64,000 nucleotides of DNA from Methylovirgula sp. (GCF_037200945.1 NZ_JBBCGP010000001.1:2974501-3038500); one strand, 5' to 3'; positions 18,968 to 27,897 are shown, counted from the stretch's first letter. Notes: generated by a model not told the origin, from the sequence alone. A program made the numbers and translations.

Positions 18968-19247
18968 GGGTTTTTCTCAATCGCCTCGCGCCACGCATCT
19001 TTTGCGTTGACCGAAGGCTCGAACGTAAAGAAAATATTTATTGGCAGAGTTGATATTGATGTGTGCAAAAGTAGATAATTTGCCAAATATTCGCCATGCC
19101 TGTTCGTAGCAACCGGCGCATGGAATTATGGTGTATTATTAAGGTTGATTCGGTTGGCGCATTGATAAAGGGCGGCCACGCGAGCAATCCACTTTTTATC
19201 TCTAATCTGGATTGCTTTTTTCTAACCTCTAATTTCAGGAGGCAGCC
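18968..19247. other. Divergent intergenic region
   Basis: About 280 bp between the PPTase gene (minus) and the HdeA-like gene (plus), AT-richer than its neighbours. It should hold both promoters. No clear operator or RNA structure was seen. A strong CAGGAGG ribosome site sits directly before the HdeA start. Confidence 0.45.
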
Positions 19248-19589
19248 ATGTTGCCCAAATTATCGTTTGTACTTGTCACAACGCTAAGTGTCTTTTCCGT
19301 ACAAACGGCTCTCGCTCAGAAAACGGATTTGGCGTCCGTTAAATGTGCCGACTTTCTCAAGACGACTGAGCCGGCGGCGGCTAATATCGTGACCTGGCTC
19401 CAAGGGTATTACACTTATGAGGATGATAAGGCCGTTGTCGACAATGAGAAGGTGAAACTGAAAGAAGGGCAGATAAAAGAGTACTGCGCGGATCATGGCG
19501 ATGCCGACCTCATCAGCGTGTCCGCTATCTTCATGGATAAGAAGTACGGTGCCGCAACGGCAACCTCTTCAACGATTTCCCGCCAGTAG
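19248..19589 (+). CDS. HdeA/HdeB-family periplasmic acid-stress chaperone
   Basis: Secreted protein of 113 residues. A signal peptide ends at ALAQ, and the mature part contains the family pattern CADFLKTTEPAAANIVTWLQGY and a second cysteine (EYCADHG), which form the one disulfide of HdeA-type proteins. These chaperones bind unfolding periplasmic proteins at low pH. Supports an acid-tolerant lifestyle together with the HdeD-like gene near 28.3 kb. Confidence 0.85.
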   Translation: MLPKLSFVLVTTLSVFSVQTALAQKTDLASVKCADFLKTTEPAAANIVTWLQGYYTYEDDKAVVDNEKVKLKEGQIKEYCADHGDADLISVSAIFMDKKYGAATATSSTISRQ

Positions 19590-19626
19590 CAATTCATCGG
19601 TCCGTTGCTAACTTTCATAAAAATGA

Positions 19627-19659
19627 CACTAGTTGTGCCAATTTAGCACTAGTCGTCCC
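19627..19659. promoter_or_regulatory. Direct repeat upstream of the double-barrel gene
   Basis: CACTAGTTGTGCC at 19627-19639 and CACTAGTCGTCCC at 19647-19659 match at 11 of 13 positions and start exactly 20 bp apart, about two helical turns, 37-69 bp before the next gene. A tandem activator or repressor site is inferred. Confidence 0.3.
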
Positions 19660-19695
19660 CAAAGTGATCAGGGAATATGACGTACGGGGGACGTC

Positions 19696-21165
19696 ATGGC
19701 ACGATTCGCGGCGGCTTTTTACGCGCTCGCAATTGGAATGGCCGTATCAATTTCGGCAGCCCAGGCGGCTGACTTACCGATCTATAAGACGCCGCCCCCT
19801 TTGCCGATTGATCCCTGGACCGGTTTCTATTTTGGTACCCATGGCGGCTACGGATGGGGCTCAAAAACTTTTCTGGACAATTTTCCCACGCCCGATTTGG
19901 CGCTCGATGCGCGGCCTTCCGTCGGCGGCGGCCTTGCCGGCCTGCAGGCAGGATATGATTATCATTTCAACTGGCTTCTGGTTGGCGTCCAGGGCGATTT
20001 CACCTGGTCCGGTGTAAAGAACGACTCGTTCTCGTGCTTCTCATTTGGTGATCAGGATTGTTCTGCACATCCCGAATGGTTTGCGACGGCAACGGGCCAT
20101 GTCGGCGCGATCTTCGGCCCATTTGCCGTTTATGGAAAAGGCGGCGCGGCCTGGGTGGAAGATTCTTACACTGATATTGCTACTTGCCACGGCACGCAGC
20201 CATTGCGCAGCGGCGGGATCACAGCGGCATGCGGTGATCCGTTCAACGCGAACGACACGCGCTTTGGATGGACAGTGGGCGGTGGCATCGAATATCAGAT
20301 CGCCCGCAACTGGTCGGTTTTCGGCGAATACGACTTTATGAATTTCGGCGGCCGATCTGTTCCGTTTTCGGATGGCGCCAATGGTTTTTTCACTGAAGAA
20401 ATCTATCAGAAAGTGAATATCGTCAAAGTCGGCGTGAATTATAAGTTTATTGGTTTTGGCCCGTCTGGAAACACAGGCATGCTCGCTGATGCAGCGGCAT
20501 CGCCGAGCGCGGACACCGAGGATGATTCAGCCAAACACGTCATCGCCTTCACCGGCGTTGACGTTAGCAAACTCAGCTTCGACGCTTATGCCGGCGGAAT
20601 GGTAGCGCCCTTCAAGGATCTCGATACATCAGGGCTCCGCCTTTACATACTTGGTGACGGTGGATGGTATAAATATTTCGATAGCGCAGGCAACGGTATT
20701 AAGGGCGTTTCGCTCTCGGGAGATTTTTTGGGCGGCTATGCATTTGAAGGTGACAATTATTCGCTCAATTTTCTCGGCGGCTTTAATGCCGAGAACGACA
20801 CATTATCCGCGGCCGACCCAACAAATAAAGTTGTCGGGACCGAATTCGGCGTGAAGGTTCGCACCGACGATTGGTATAACCCGACGAGCAGAACTCAGCT
20901 TCACGCGGAAGCCGAATTCTCGAGTGCGTTCCTCACCTATTACGGCAACGGCTCATTCGGTTACGATTTTTTCAATAAGGCCATTTTCATTGGTCCAGAC
21001 ATCGGCACGCTCGGTGACGAACGCTTCACTCAGCTGCGCGCCGGCATAAGTGTCACGGGGCTGAAAATAAAGAATGTCGAAATTGATCTCTCAGGCGGCT
21101 ACGCTAATGACAGCGTGGTTGGGCCGGGCGGATTTGGACGACTTGAAGTGAGCACCGCCTTCTGA
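19696..21165 (+). CDS. Outer-membrane beta-barrel protein fused to a BcsS-type barrel
   Basis: 489 residues. After a signal peptide (cut at AQAAD) the first half (about 25-255) resembles the rhizobial Omp25/OmpA-like eight-stranded barrels (WTGFYFGTHGGYGWG, GGLAGLQAGYDYHFNWLLVGVQGDF, VGVNYKF at its end). After a linker of about 30 acidic residues the second half (about 278-489) resembles the BcsS family associated with cellulose biosynthesis (GLRLYILGDGGWYKY, GAKVRTDDWYNP-like segment, end RLEVSTAF). Two barrels in one chain is unusual. No bcs genes are nearby. Confidence 0.7.
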   Translation: MARFAAAFYALAIGMAVSISAAQAADLPIYKTPPPLPIDPWTGFYFGTHGGYGWGSKTFLDNFPTPDLALDARPSVGGGLAGLQAGYDYHFNWLLVGVQGDFTWSGVKNDSFSCFSFGDQDCSAHPEWFATATGHVGAIFGPFAVYGKGGAAWVEDSYTDIATCHGTQPLRSGGITAACGDPFNANDTRFGWTVGGGIEYQIARNWSVFGEYDFMNFGGRSVPFSDGANGFFTEEIYQKVNIVKVGVNYKFIGFGPSGNTGMLADAAASPSADTEDDSAKHVIAFTGVDVSKLSFDAYAGGMVAPFKDLDTSGLRLYILGDGGWYKYFDSAGNGIKGVSLSGDFLGGYAFEGDNYSLNFLGGFNAENDTLSAADPTNKVVGTEFGVKVRTDDWYNPTSRTQLHAEAEFSSAFLTYYGNGSFGYDFFNKAIFIGPDIGTLGDERFTQLRAGISVTGLKIKNVEIDLSGGYANDSVVGPGGFGRLEVSTAF

Positions 21166-21177
21166 GCAAGAAGGTAG

Positions 21178-21321
21178 ATGGCAAGGGTCGCGTCGACGTC
21201 CGCTAAATCAAAACGATATTTATCGACAGGCGATGTGACATCGAAGATGCGTGAAGTGCTCGACAAGCTCGGAACGAAGTCCGGGACAAACCTGAGTCCA
21301 CACGGCCGAAAAAGCGTCTAA
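21178..21321 (+). CDS. Small hypothetical ORF (47 residues)
   Basis: Begins at an ATG preceded by GAAGGTAG just after the barrel gene and encodes a basic 47-residue peptide ending SPHGRKSV. No family recognised. It could be a real small protein or chance; spacing and ribosome site are the only support. Confidence 0.3.
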   Translation: MARVASTSAKSKRYLSTGDVTSKMREVLDKLGTKSGTNLSPHGRKSV

Positions 21322-21357
21322 CGCGCGCTGGAAATCTCGGCTAAGTCTTTGATTTTG

Positions 21358-21433
<76 letters not shown>

Positions 21434-21569
21434 TCACGCCTGTGAGGCAGACCACCTGCGCCGCTGGAAGCAACGCGTCGGCAGCATGTAAGCGAACATT
21501 GCGCGCTGTGCAAGCCGGAACCGCGCCGGAGGCGTTATTTGCCTCCGGACGCGCGACCCGCGATGGCGA

Positions 21570-23144
21570 CTAACTGGCCTTGCTCGCCTGATTGCCGCGA
21601 TGCAGGGCGGCGAGCTTGTTGAGCGCGGCGATATAGGCGCGAGCAGAAGCCACAAGCGTATCTGGATCGGCGCCACGCGCCGTCACCGAGCGGCCGCCTT
21701 CGGCGAGCTTCACGGTGACTTCCGCCTGGGCGTCTGTGCCCTGCGTGACGGCGTGAACCTGATAGAGTTCGAGCGCGGCTTCGTGCGGAACCAACGCGCG
21801 GACGGCGTTGAAGATGGCATCGACGGGGCCGTTGCCCGTCGCCTGATGCGTCTTCTGCGTGCCTTCGACATTGAGTGTCAGCGCCGCCGATTGCGGACCG
21901 CCGGTGCCGGCCATCACGGTCAGCGAGACGAGCTTGATCCGCTCATGCGCGCTGGCGAGCTCGTCATCGACAAGCGCCACCAGATCCTCGTCGTAGACGG
22001 TCTTTTTGCGGTCGGCGAGGTTCTTGAACCGGGTGAAGGCATCCTGCAGCGCGTTCTCGCCCAACTCGTAGCCGAGTTCGCGCAGCTTCTCGCGGAAGGC
22101 ATGACGACCAGAATGCTTGCCCATGACGAGCGAGCTTTTGCTGAGGCCGACGCTCTCCGGCGTCATGATTTCGTAGGTCTGCGCATTCTTCAAAATGCCG
22201 TCCTGATGGATACCGCTTTCGTGCGCGAAAGCGTTTCGGCCAACGATCGCCTTGTTGTATTGCACTGGGAAGGAGCTGACTGCCGAGACGAGCTTCGACG
22301 CGCGGATGAGCATCGTCGCATCGACATTGCTGTGATAGGGCAGTTTGTCGCTACGCGTCTTCAACGCCATCACGACCTCTTCCAGCGCGGCATTGCCGGC
22401 GCGCTCGCCGAGGCCGTTGATCGTGCATTCGATCTGCCGCGCGCCCGCCGCAACGCCAGCGAGCGTATTGGCGACGGCGAGGCCGAGATCGTCATGGCAA
22501 TGAACCGAGAAGATGACCTTATCGGCATTCGGGACGCGATTGCGTACTGTCTCAAACATGGCCGCATATTCGGCAGGTGTGGCATAGCCGACCGTGTCGG
22601 GCAGGTTGATTGTCGTCGCGCCGGCCTTGATCGCCGCCTCGATACAGCGGCAGAGATAATCGATCGGCGTGCGCGTCGCGTCCATCGCCGACCATTCGAC
22701 GTCATCAACGAGATTGCGTGCCTGCGTCACCGTCTTCGCAATGATTTCAAGCACGGCTTCCGCGCTCTTATTCATCTGATGCTCGAGATGGATCGGCGAG
22801 GTCGAGACGAACGTATGGATGCGTGGTTGGGCGGCATGGCGCACGGCCTCACCAGCGCGGGTAATGTCGCGCTCCATCGCGCGGGCGAGGCCGGCGACGC
22901 GGGCATGTTTCGTGCGGCGCGCGATCTCGGAGACGGCCTCGAAATCGCCTTCGGAGGCGATGGGGAAGCCGGCCTCGATGATATCGACACCCATCGTATC
23001 TAGCAGGTGGGCGACTTCGAGCTTGGCCTCGAAGGTCATAGTCGCGCCGGGGCATTGCTCACCGTCACGCAACGTGGTGTCAAAAATCAAAACACGGTTT
23101 TTATCGGCGGCTTTGGCGCCGTTGGATTGAACGGACTCGGTCAT
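21570..23144 (-). CDS. leuA: 2-isopropylmalate synthase
   Basis: First committed enzyme of leucine biosynthesis, condensing acetyl-CoA with 2-oxoisovalerate. 524 residues. The TIM-barrel catalytic domain has FDTTLRDGEQCPG near the start, the metal-binding HCHDDLGLAVAN, and GLGERAGNAALEE. The C-terminal third is the LeuA allosteric dimerisation domain used in leucine feedback. The ATG at 23144 is preferred over an in-frame TTG four codons upstream. A leucine-rich leader peptide precedes it. Confidence 0.96.
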   Translation of the reverse strand: MTESVQSNGAKAADKNRVLIFDTTLRDGEQCPGATMTFEAKLEVAHLLDTMGVDIIEAGFPIASEGDFEAVSEIARRTKHARVAGLARAMERDITRAGEAVRHAAQPRIHTFVSTSPIHLEHQMNKSAEAVLEIIAKTVTQARNLVDDVEWSAMDATRTPIDYLCRCIEAAIKAGATTINLPDTVGYATPAEYAAMFETVRNRVPNADKVIFSVHCHDDLGLAVANTLAGVAAGARQIECTINGLGERAGNAALEEVVMALKTRSDKLPYHSNVDATMLIRASKLVSAVSSFPVQYNKAIVGRNAFAHESGIHQDGILKNAQTYEIMTPESVGLSKSSLVMGKHSGRHAFREKLRELGYELGENALQDAFTRFKNLADRKKTVYDEDLVALVDDELASAHERIKLVSLTVMAGTGGPQSAALTLNVEGTQKTHQATGNGPVDAIFNAVRALVPHEAALELYQVHAVTQGTDAQAEVTVKLAEGGRSVTARGADPDTLVASARAYIAALNKLAALHRGNQASKAS

Positions 23145-23189
23145 TGGACTGCTCAAAGTTGAAGATTGGCGAAAGGCTGGTGCAACGCT

Positions 23190-23229
23190 CCCCTGAGTGC
23201 CCGGGTATGACCCGGCCGGCGCTCAGGGG
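23190..23229 (-). promoter_or_regulatory. Attenuator-like hairpin before leuA
   Basis: CCCCTGAG (23190-23197) is perfectly complementary to CTCAGGGG (23222-23229), with an inner CCGGGT/ACCCGG pairing. The stop codon of the leucine leader peptide lies in the stem, the usual geometry of ribosome-mediated attenuation. No strong U-tract follows, so it may act as a ribosome-release, anti-terminator or Rho-dependent element. Confidence 0.5.
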
Positions 23230-23315
23230 CAGGTAAGCAGAAGCAGGCTGAGCGGCAGCGAAGCCGGCAGAAGCGCCAGTTCCTTTCGCTGCAGATGTCC
23301 GGCGCCGAAACGCAC
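23223..23315 (-). CDS. Putative leucine leader peptide (leuA attenuation)
   Basis: A 30-residue frame starting at GTG 23315, with AGG five bases upstream, ends LALLPASLPLSLLLLTCP then stop. Ten of 30 residues are leucine, including four in a row near the end, and the stop overlaps the first arm of a hairpin before leuA. This is the layout of a leucine-sensing leader. The non-ATG start is the main uncertainty. Confidence 0.6.
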   Translation of the reverse strand: MRFGAGHLQRKELALLPASLPLSLLLLTCP

Positions 23316-23386
23316 ACGTGCCTCGCGTAAACAATTGAGGCGCTCAGACTAATCTAAGGGCCGGTGGCTGGCAAGTGGCTGAAGGC

Positions 23387-24205
23387 TCAGGGGTTGGGCG
23401 CGAGCAGGGGGATGAGGCCGGCGCGGCGCAAAAGCGCCTGACCCGGCTCGGACAGCACGAAAAGAGCTGTCTTAAGGGCCGCCGGCCGATCAGTAAGGAC
23501 GACCAGCCCAAAAACGGGGGCCGGATCCAGCGCGGTTGGAAATGGCGTCGCTTCGAGATCTGGCACGTCTTTTTCGAGTGCGGCATCGGCGCTGCAATAG
23601 GCAATCATCGCGTCGATTCGATTTGCTTTGAACTCCGCCGCAAATGCGCCGGGCGGGTCGCCCTTCAGCGCTGTGCGGAGCACATCGGCCTTGTCGCGCA
23701 AAATTTTGCCGGTGCCAGGATGCAGCCGGTCTAGGCGATCGAATATCGCGACGGCATAGTCGCCGCTCGGGTCAGCGCCGGGCGCAGATGCCCTGATCCT
23801 GAGACTGGCTAGCAGCAGGCGAGCGACGAGATTGTCGGCAGTCACACCAAATCGTCGAGGCGCATAAAAGCACATCCGATTGCGCGCGAAGGCGACGGGC
23901 GGCAAAAATGCCTGGCCTTCCGCCGCGAGCTTGCGCGGCGAATTCATGTCGGCGGAGAGGAAAAGATCGACCTTCGCGCCAGCCTCGATTTTTGCCCGCA
24001 GCAGGCCGGCCGCGGCAAACGTTGGCTTGAAATTAAGGCCGGCGAGCGGGCTCTTTTCTTCGGCCAATGAAGCGACAAAAGTCTTCAACGAACCGGCGGC
24101 ATAGATCGTCACTGTCTGCGTGGGCGCCGGATCGGCCGTGGCAGCCGCCGCACCGATTGCCCACATTGCCGCCGATGAAAGTGCTCCGGCCCAACGAATG
24201 AACAT
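23387..24205 (-). CDS. ModA-like periplasmic substrate-binding protein
   Basis: Exported protein of 272 residues with a signal peptide and the class II oxyanion-binding fold typical of ModA: VTIYAAGSLKTFVASLAEE near the mature start, then FAAAGLLRAKIEAGAKVDLFLSAD. Such proteins bind molybdate, tungstate or related ligands. No modB/modC permease or ATPase genes are nearby. The start directly abuts the stop of a TonB receptor gene, so the two are probably cotranscribed, linking an outer-membrane uptake step to this binding protein. Confidence 0.75.
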   Translation of the reverse strand: MFIRWAGALSSAAMWAIGAAAATADPAPTQTVTIYAAGSLKTFVASLAEEKSPLAGLNFKPTFAAAGLLRAKIEAGAKVDLFLSADMNSPRKLAAEGQAFLPPVAFARNRMCFYAPRRFGVTADNLVARLLLASLRIRASAPGADPSGDYAVAIFDRLDRLHPGTGKILRDKADVLRTALKGDPPGAFAAEFKANRIDAMIAYCSADAALEKDVPDLEATPFPTALDPAPVFGLVVLTDRPAALKTALFVLSEPGQALLRRAGLIPLLAPNP

Positions 24206-26476
24206 CTAGAAATTCACCTCAACGCTCGCTTCGAACGTTCTTGGCGTACCGAGCCAGGCGGTGTTGCCGCCATTGGCACCAACGATAGAGGCGCCATCGG
24301 CGATCGAGGAATAATAGAATTTGTCGGTCACGTTGACGACCTGGAAACGCGCTGTCGTCCGATGGCCGTAGATGATCGTCGAATAGCGCGCGCCAAGATC
24401 GAGCGTCGTATAGGAATCGGCAAACGTCGTATTGGTGTTGTTCGCCGCGCGGGCACTTTCGTAATGAACCGTGCCGGTGACAGCAAAGCCGCGCCAATAA
24501 TCCGGGTGCAGATCAATGGCGATGTCGCTTTTCCAATGCGGCACACCGATGACGAGCATGTCATTCGTTGCAACATTGCCGGTATTGACCAGCCGCGCGT
24601 CGATATAGGTGACGCCGCCGAAGGCGCTGATCTCGGGCGTGATATCGCCCTGCGCGAAGACTTCGCCGCCCCAATTGGTTTGAGTTCCGGTCACCTCGAA
24701 CACGCTTGTGGTCGGACTCGTCACGACGCTTTCTGCGAGTGGCCGTGTCATGCGAAAGCCATCGACCGTAACAAGGAAGTTCGGATTGAAGGCGTATTTG
24801 GCGCCGAGTTCGTACATCGTGTCGTGATAGGGCGACATAAACACGTTGGGATTGGTGACGCCGGCGCTCGGGGCCTGATCGCCGAGTTCGGTGCTGTTGG
24901 CCCAGGTGAAATAGGTCGTCAGCGGCGAGATGGGATTATAGATCAGACTTACGGTCGGGCTGAGAGTCGCGTTGGCGCCCGTCGAACTTGTGGTCGCGCC
25001 TGTCGGATTAAAGCTCGACGAGTGGATCCATGCGGTGCTCAATACAGCCTGGAGCGCCCACTGCCGATTGAAATGGAGCGTATCCCCGGTGATAATCGAC
25101 TGTGAGAATATCTTTCCAGCTTCGTATTGCGGCCCGTGCGCCGGGAAGCCCGGAATCGAGGCAAGCGCGCTTGGCGCATTAAGATTTCCGGTGCCGATCG
25201 TCGGCGTCGCCACTGCCGGATTGTAATTGTACTGGCCGTTGATGAAACCGTTTGTGCCGAGCGCGATGTCGTTTTCCATCCCATAGAGCCAGACACGGCC
25301 ATTGAGATAGGCGCTGTTGCTCCCAACGGTAAAGCGCGGAACGGCGGTAAAGTTTTTTACGACATTGTAATTGCCGCTGTTGTCTTGCAGCACGTCAGTA
25401 ATGCCGAAGAGGCCGCGATTGGCGTTCTCGTAAAGGCCACCAGCCTCGAAGGTCCAGTCCTGATTGATCTGATGCCGAATTTTGAGCATGCCCGTATCGC
25501 TGACGAGGTTGTCGCCAGCACCCGGCTGTCCTAAGCCCGGTTGCGTAGGATTGACCGCCTGCGGCAAAAACGTGCTGTGGTTCGTTTTACTCGTCTGGCT
25601 GCTGCCGAAGACGAGTTCACCGGGCATCCCGGTAACGTCGGTGGCGTAATGGCTGTAATAGGCTTCAACGTCGGTGTTGTTGTCGAAACGATAGTCGAGA
25701 TCGATACTTCCGAGCGTACGGTCCGTACTGCTTTCGTCGACATAGCCCTCGCCGGAGCCATGGACGATATTGACGCGGTAGCCTAGGCGACCATCCTGCC
25801 CGACGCGGCCGCCGGCATCGATCTGCTCGGTGAATATGCTCTGTGAATCGTAATCTTCTCGATAGGTGAAGAAGCTCTGATCGGTCGGATGCTTGAGAAG
25901 GTAATTGAACACGCCGGAAGGGGATTCTGGTCCGTAGAGCGCGCCAGCAAGACCGTTCAGAACCTCGACGCCGCGAAGGTTTTCGCAATCAATGGCCGAC
26001 GTGCCGATATAATTGAGGCCGTCGAGGCGGACATTCTGGACGATCGAGCCTTCGAAGCCGCGCGACTGCGGACGCGACACTTCAAGACCTTGCTGATCCC
26101 GAACCTCGACCGACGGCAAATAGCGCAGACAATCGTTGACCGATTGGGCCTCCGCATTCTCGATCAAGGATTCGGGAACGATTGTCACAGATTGCGGCGT
26201 ATCAGCCACGCTCTGTTTGCTGCCCAACGGTCCGAGATCGGCCGGCGGTGGTTGATAGGGCGCGCGATAAGCATCCGCTGGAATGGGATTGGCGACGTTC
26301 GTTGCCTGAGCGCCCTGAATATTGATCGTCGGCAACGCGGAAGGCGCTGTCGCCTGCTGGGCGTGAGCGGAGCAATTCACGAAACCAAGTAAAGCGGAGA
26401 TCAAGCTAAAGTCGGCGAAACGCGCAAAGGCTCTTTGTACGCGGCCTCGCGGCGCGCGCATCCGATTTAACAGCAT
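24206..26476 (-). CDS. TonB-dependent siderophore-type outer-membrane receptor
   Basis: 756 residues: signal peptide ending SAHAQQ, plug domain (SVADTPQSVTIVPESLIENAEAQS, then SRGFEGSIVQNVRLDGLNYIG), and a FhuA/FpvA-class barrel finishing in ASVEVNF. The plug pattern places it in the TonB-siderophore receptor group. The ligand cannot be read. The adjoining ModA-like protein suggests a metal oxyanion or metal chelate rather than ferric siderophore alone. No ICE box was seen upstream. Confidence 0.86.
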   Translation of the reverse strand: MLLNRMRAPRGRVQRAFARFADFSLISALLGFVNCSAHAQQATAPSALPTINIQGAQATNVANPIPADAYRAPYQPPPADLGPLGSKQSVADTPQSVTIVPESLIENAEAQSVNDCLRYLPSVEVRDQQGLEVSRPQSRGFEGSIVQNVRLDGLNYIGTSAIDCENLRGVEVLNGLAGALYGPESPSGVFNYLLKHPTDQSFFTYREDYDSQSIFTEQIDAGGRVGQDGRLGYRVNIVHGSGEGYVDESSTDRTLGSIDLDYRFDNNTDVEAYYSHYATDVTGMPGELVFGSSQTSKTNHSTFLPQAVNPTQPGLGQPGAGDNLVSDTGMLKIRHQINQDWTFEAGGLYENANRGLFGITDVLQDNSGNYNVVKNFTAVPRFTVGSNSAYLNGRVWLYGMENDIALGTNGFINGQYNYNPAVATPTIGTGNLNAPSALASIPGFPAHGPQYEAGKIFSQSIITGDTLHFNRQWALQAVLSTAWIHSSSFNPTGATTSSTGANATLSPTVSLIYNPISPLTTYFTWANSTELGDQAPSAGVTNPNVFMSPYHDTMYELGAKYAFNPNFLVTVDGFRMTRPLAESVVTSPTTSVFEVTGTQTNWGGEVFAQGDITPEISAFGGVTYIDARLVNTGNVATNDMLVIGVPHWKSDIAIDLHPDYWRGFAVTGTVHYESARAANNTNTTFADSYTTLDLGARYSTIIYGHRTTARFQVVNVTDKFYYSSIADGASIVGANGGNTAWLGTPRTFEASVEVNF

Positions 26477-26549
26477 TTAGGATGGCCCCCCGGCCGCTGC
26501 GTTCTGAGATTTTGCAGGCTTATGCAAGCCGTGCAGCACACGCCGGCAG

Positions 26550-26574
26550 AGCTAGCTATATACACGAGGGTATA
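26550..26574. promoter_or_regulatory. AGCTAGCTATATAC motif with TATAC/GTATA dyad, copy 2
   Basis: Exact repeat of the 14-mer at 12699-12712, followed by ACGAGG and GTATA. It lies 74 bp upstream of the TonB receptor start. The half-site spacing is N6 here and N5 at the other site. Confidence 0.4.
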
Positions 26575-26638
26575 GCAATTAAATTATTCTTTAGACCCAG
26601 ACGCTTAGCTCAATGCTGACCTGCGTTCTCCTCATATC

Positions 26639-27430
26639 GTGGGGTGGCGAGCGGACCGAATCGCGCTATTCTTGGGGGCTCGAATTGGGAAGATCACGTG
26701 CCGCAACTCGCTGAAGGTTTTGCGCATCTATGCCATCGGGGACGTGCACGGCCGCGCGGACCTGTTGGAGCGTCTTTTCGCATTGATCGATGCCGATCTC
26801 GAGCAACGCCCGGTGGAGCGCGCGATTCAGGTCATGCTCGGTGATTACGTCGATCGCGGGCCTGCGTCGCGCGAAGTGATCGATCTGATTCTGGCGCGGG
26901 CGCAACAGCATGAGCTTGTTGCGCTCAAGGGCAATCACGATGCGCTCTTGCTTCAGGCGATCGATGATCCTGCCGCAATGGGTGACTGGCTCATGATGCA
27001 CGGAGTCGAGACCTTAGCCTCCTATGGGCTGACGTCGGCGACCGTCGCGGGTAGCCGGCTCAGCGATCTCGGACGCGCCTTTGCGGCGGCACTGCCAGAA
27101 AGCCACCGGAAATTTTTCCGCGAGCTGAAGCTTTCCTACAGCGAGGGCGATTTCTTCTTCGTTCATGCCGGGGTGCGGCCCGGCATCGATCTCCCGCTTC
27201 AGGCGGAAGAGGACCTCATCTGGATACGGCACGAATTTCTACGCCACGGCGGCGATTTCGGCAAAATCGTCATCCACGGGCACAGCCCCGTCCATGACGT
27301 GGAATATCATCTCAACCGCATTGCCATCGACACAGCGGCTTACGCGACCGGCAAGCTCACGGCGCTCGTCATCGAGGACAGCGGCCTGCGCATCATCGAT
27401 ACCGCAAAAACCGATGTCCAAGCGGCATGA
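26639..27430 (+). CDS. Metallophosphoesterase (PPP-type serine/threonine phosphatase family)
   Basis: Calcineurin-like phosphatase. All metal-binding motifs are visible: YAIGDVHGRADLL, MLGDYVDRGPASREV, LKGNHDALLL, FVHAGVRPG and VIHGHSPV. Relatives dephosphorylate proteins or cleave diadenosine polyphosphates; the substrate cannot be assigned. The conserved domain begins at about residue 29, so translation could begin at a TTG at 26720 instead of the GTG at 26639. Neither start has a good ribosome site. Confidence 0.85.
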   Translation: MGWRADRIALFLGARIGKITCRNSLKVLRIYAIGDVHGRADLLERLFALIDADLEQRPVERAIQVMLGDYVDRGPASREVIDLILARAQQHELVALKGNHDALLLQAIDDPAAMGDWLMMHGVETLASYGLTSATVAGSRLSDLGRAFAAALPESHRKFFRELKLSYSEGDFFFVHAGVRPGIDLPLQAEEDLIWIRHEFLRHGGDFGKIVIHGHSPVHDVEYHLNRIAIDTAAYATGKLTALVIEDSGLRIIDTAKTDVQAA

Positions 27431-27532
27431 CAGCAGTTTCAAATTATTCTATTTATCAAATAAAATCATAGGCTTGTAGATATTATATAAGGCTCTTATT
27501 CGTTGATGCGGGGCGCGGCGACGGAGCAAATT

Positions 27533-27856
27533 ATGCAATTCAAAGGCGAATATAAAGACGTTCTGGAGACACGGGAGGCGATGGCGCGCGAGAAGATGCG
27601 TCACGCGGTGCTGTGTGCCTTCTGCCATGTTGTGCAGACGACAGGCTTGAAACCGATGGCCGTGCTGGGCCTTGCCGCGTCCGCTATCGGGGCGATCTAT
27701 AAGGACGTCGCTACGGCGCACATATGCAACGACGATTGTCCGTGTGGCTGGGAGCCGCAGACGGACCCGGATATCGAGGCGCTCCAACGCGCCATTGCAA
27801 TGGAAGCGAAGCAGTACACCGATCTGCGATGGCTCAAAGTGGCCGGCAAGGCCTAG
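27533..27856 (+). CDS. Hypothetical protein with Cys-rich motif
   Basis: 107 residues. The ATG at 27533 is chosen because GGAG lies six bases upstream. A mid-protein hydrophobic stretch (PMAVLGLAASAIGAIYKDV) is followed by CNDDCPCGW; another C-x2-C (CAFCH) lies earlier, so metal binding is possible. No family recognised. Confidence 0.6.
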   Translation: MQFKGEYKDVLETREAMAREKMRHAVLCAFCHVVQTTGLKPMAVLGLAASAIGAIYKDVATAHICNDDCPCGWEPQTDPDIEALQRAIAMEAKQYTDLRWLKVAGKA

Positions 27857-27880
27857 TCTTTCTGACGCAGTAAGACTAGG
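27852..27880. terminator. Bidirectional hairpin between convergent genes
   Basis: CCTAGTCTT (27852-27860) and AAGACTAGG (27872-27880) form a perfect 9-bp stem with an 11-nt loop between the convergent genes ending at 27856 and 27898. No long U-tract is present. Confidence 0.5.
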
Positions 27881-27897
27881 GCGGGATATCCGTCAAT

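Noticed and set aside
21600..23003. Plus-strand frame of 467 codons opposite leuA
   Set aside because: Low-complexity Arg/Gly/Asp-rich translation typical of antisense frames in GC-rich genes; leuA on the other strand is unmistakable.
23190..23229. Calling the leuA hairpin a standard intrinsic terminator
   Set aside because: No run of U follows the stem on the transcript strand, so only an attenuator-like structure is claimed.
26477..26638. Cobalamin or molybdenum riboswitch before the TonB receptor/ModA pair
   Set aside because: Only about 160 bp are available and none of the conserved core boxes were visible.
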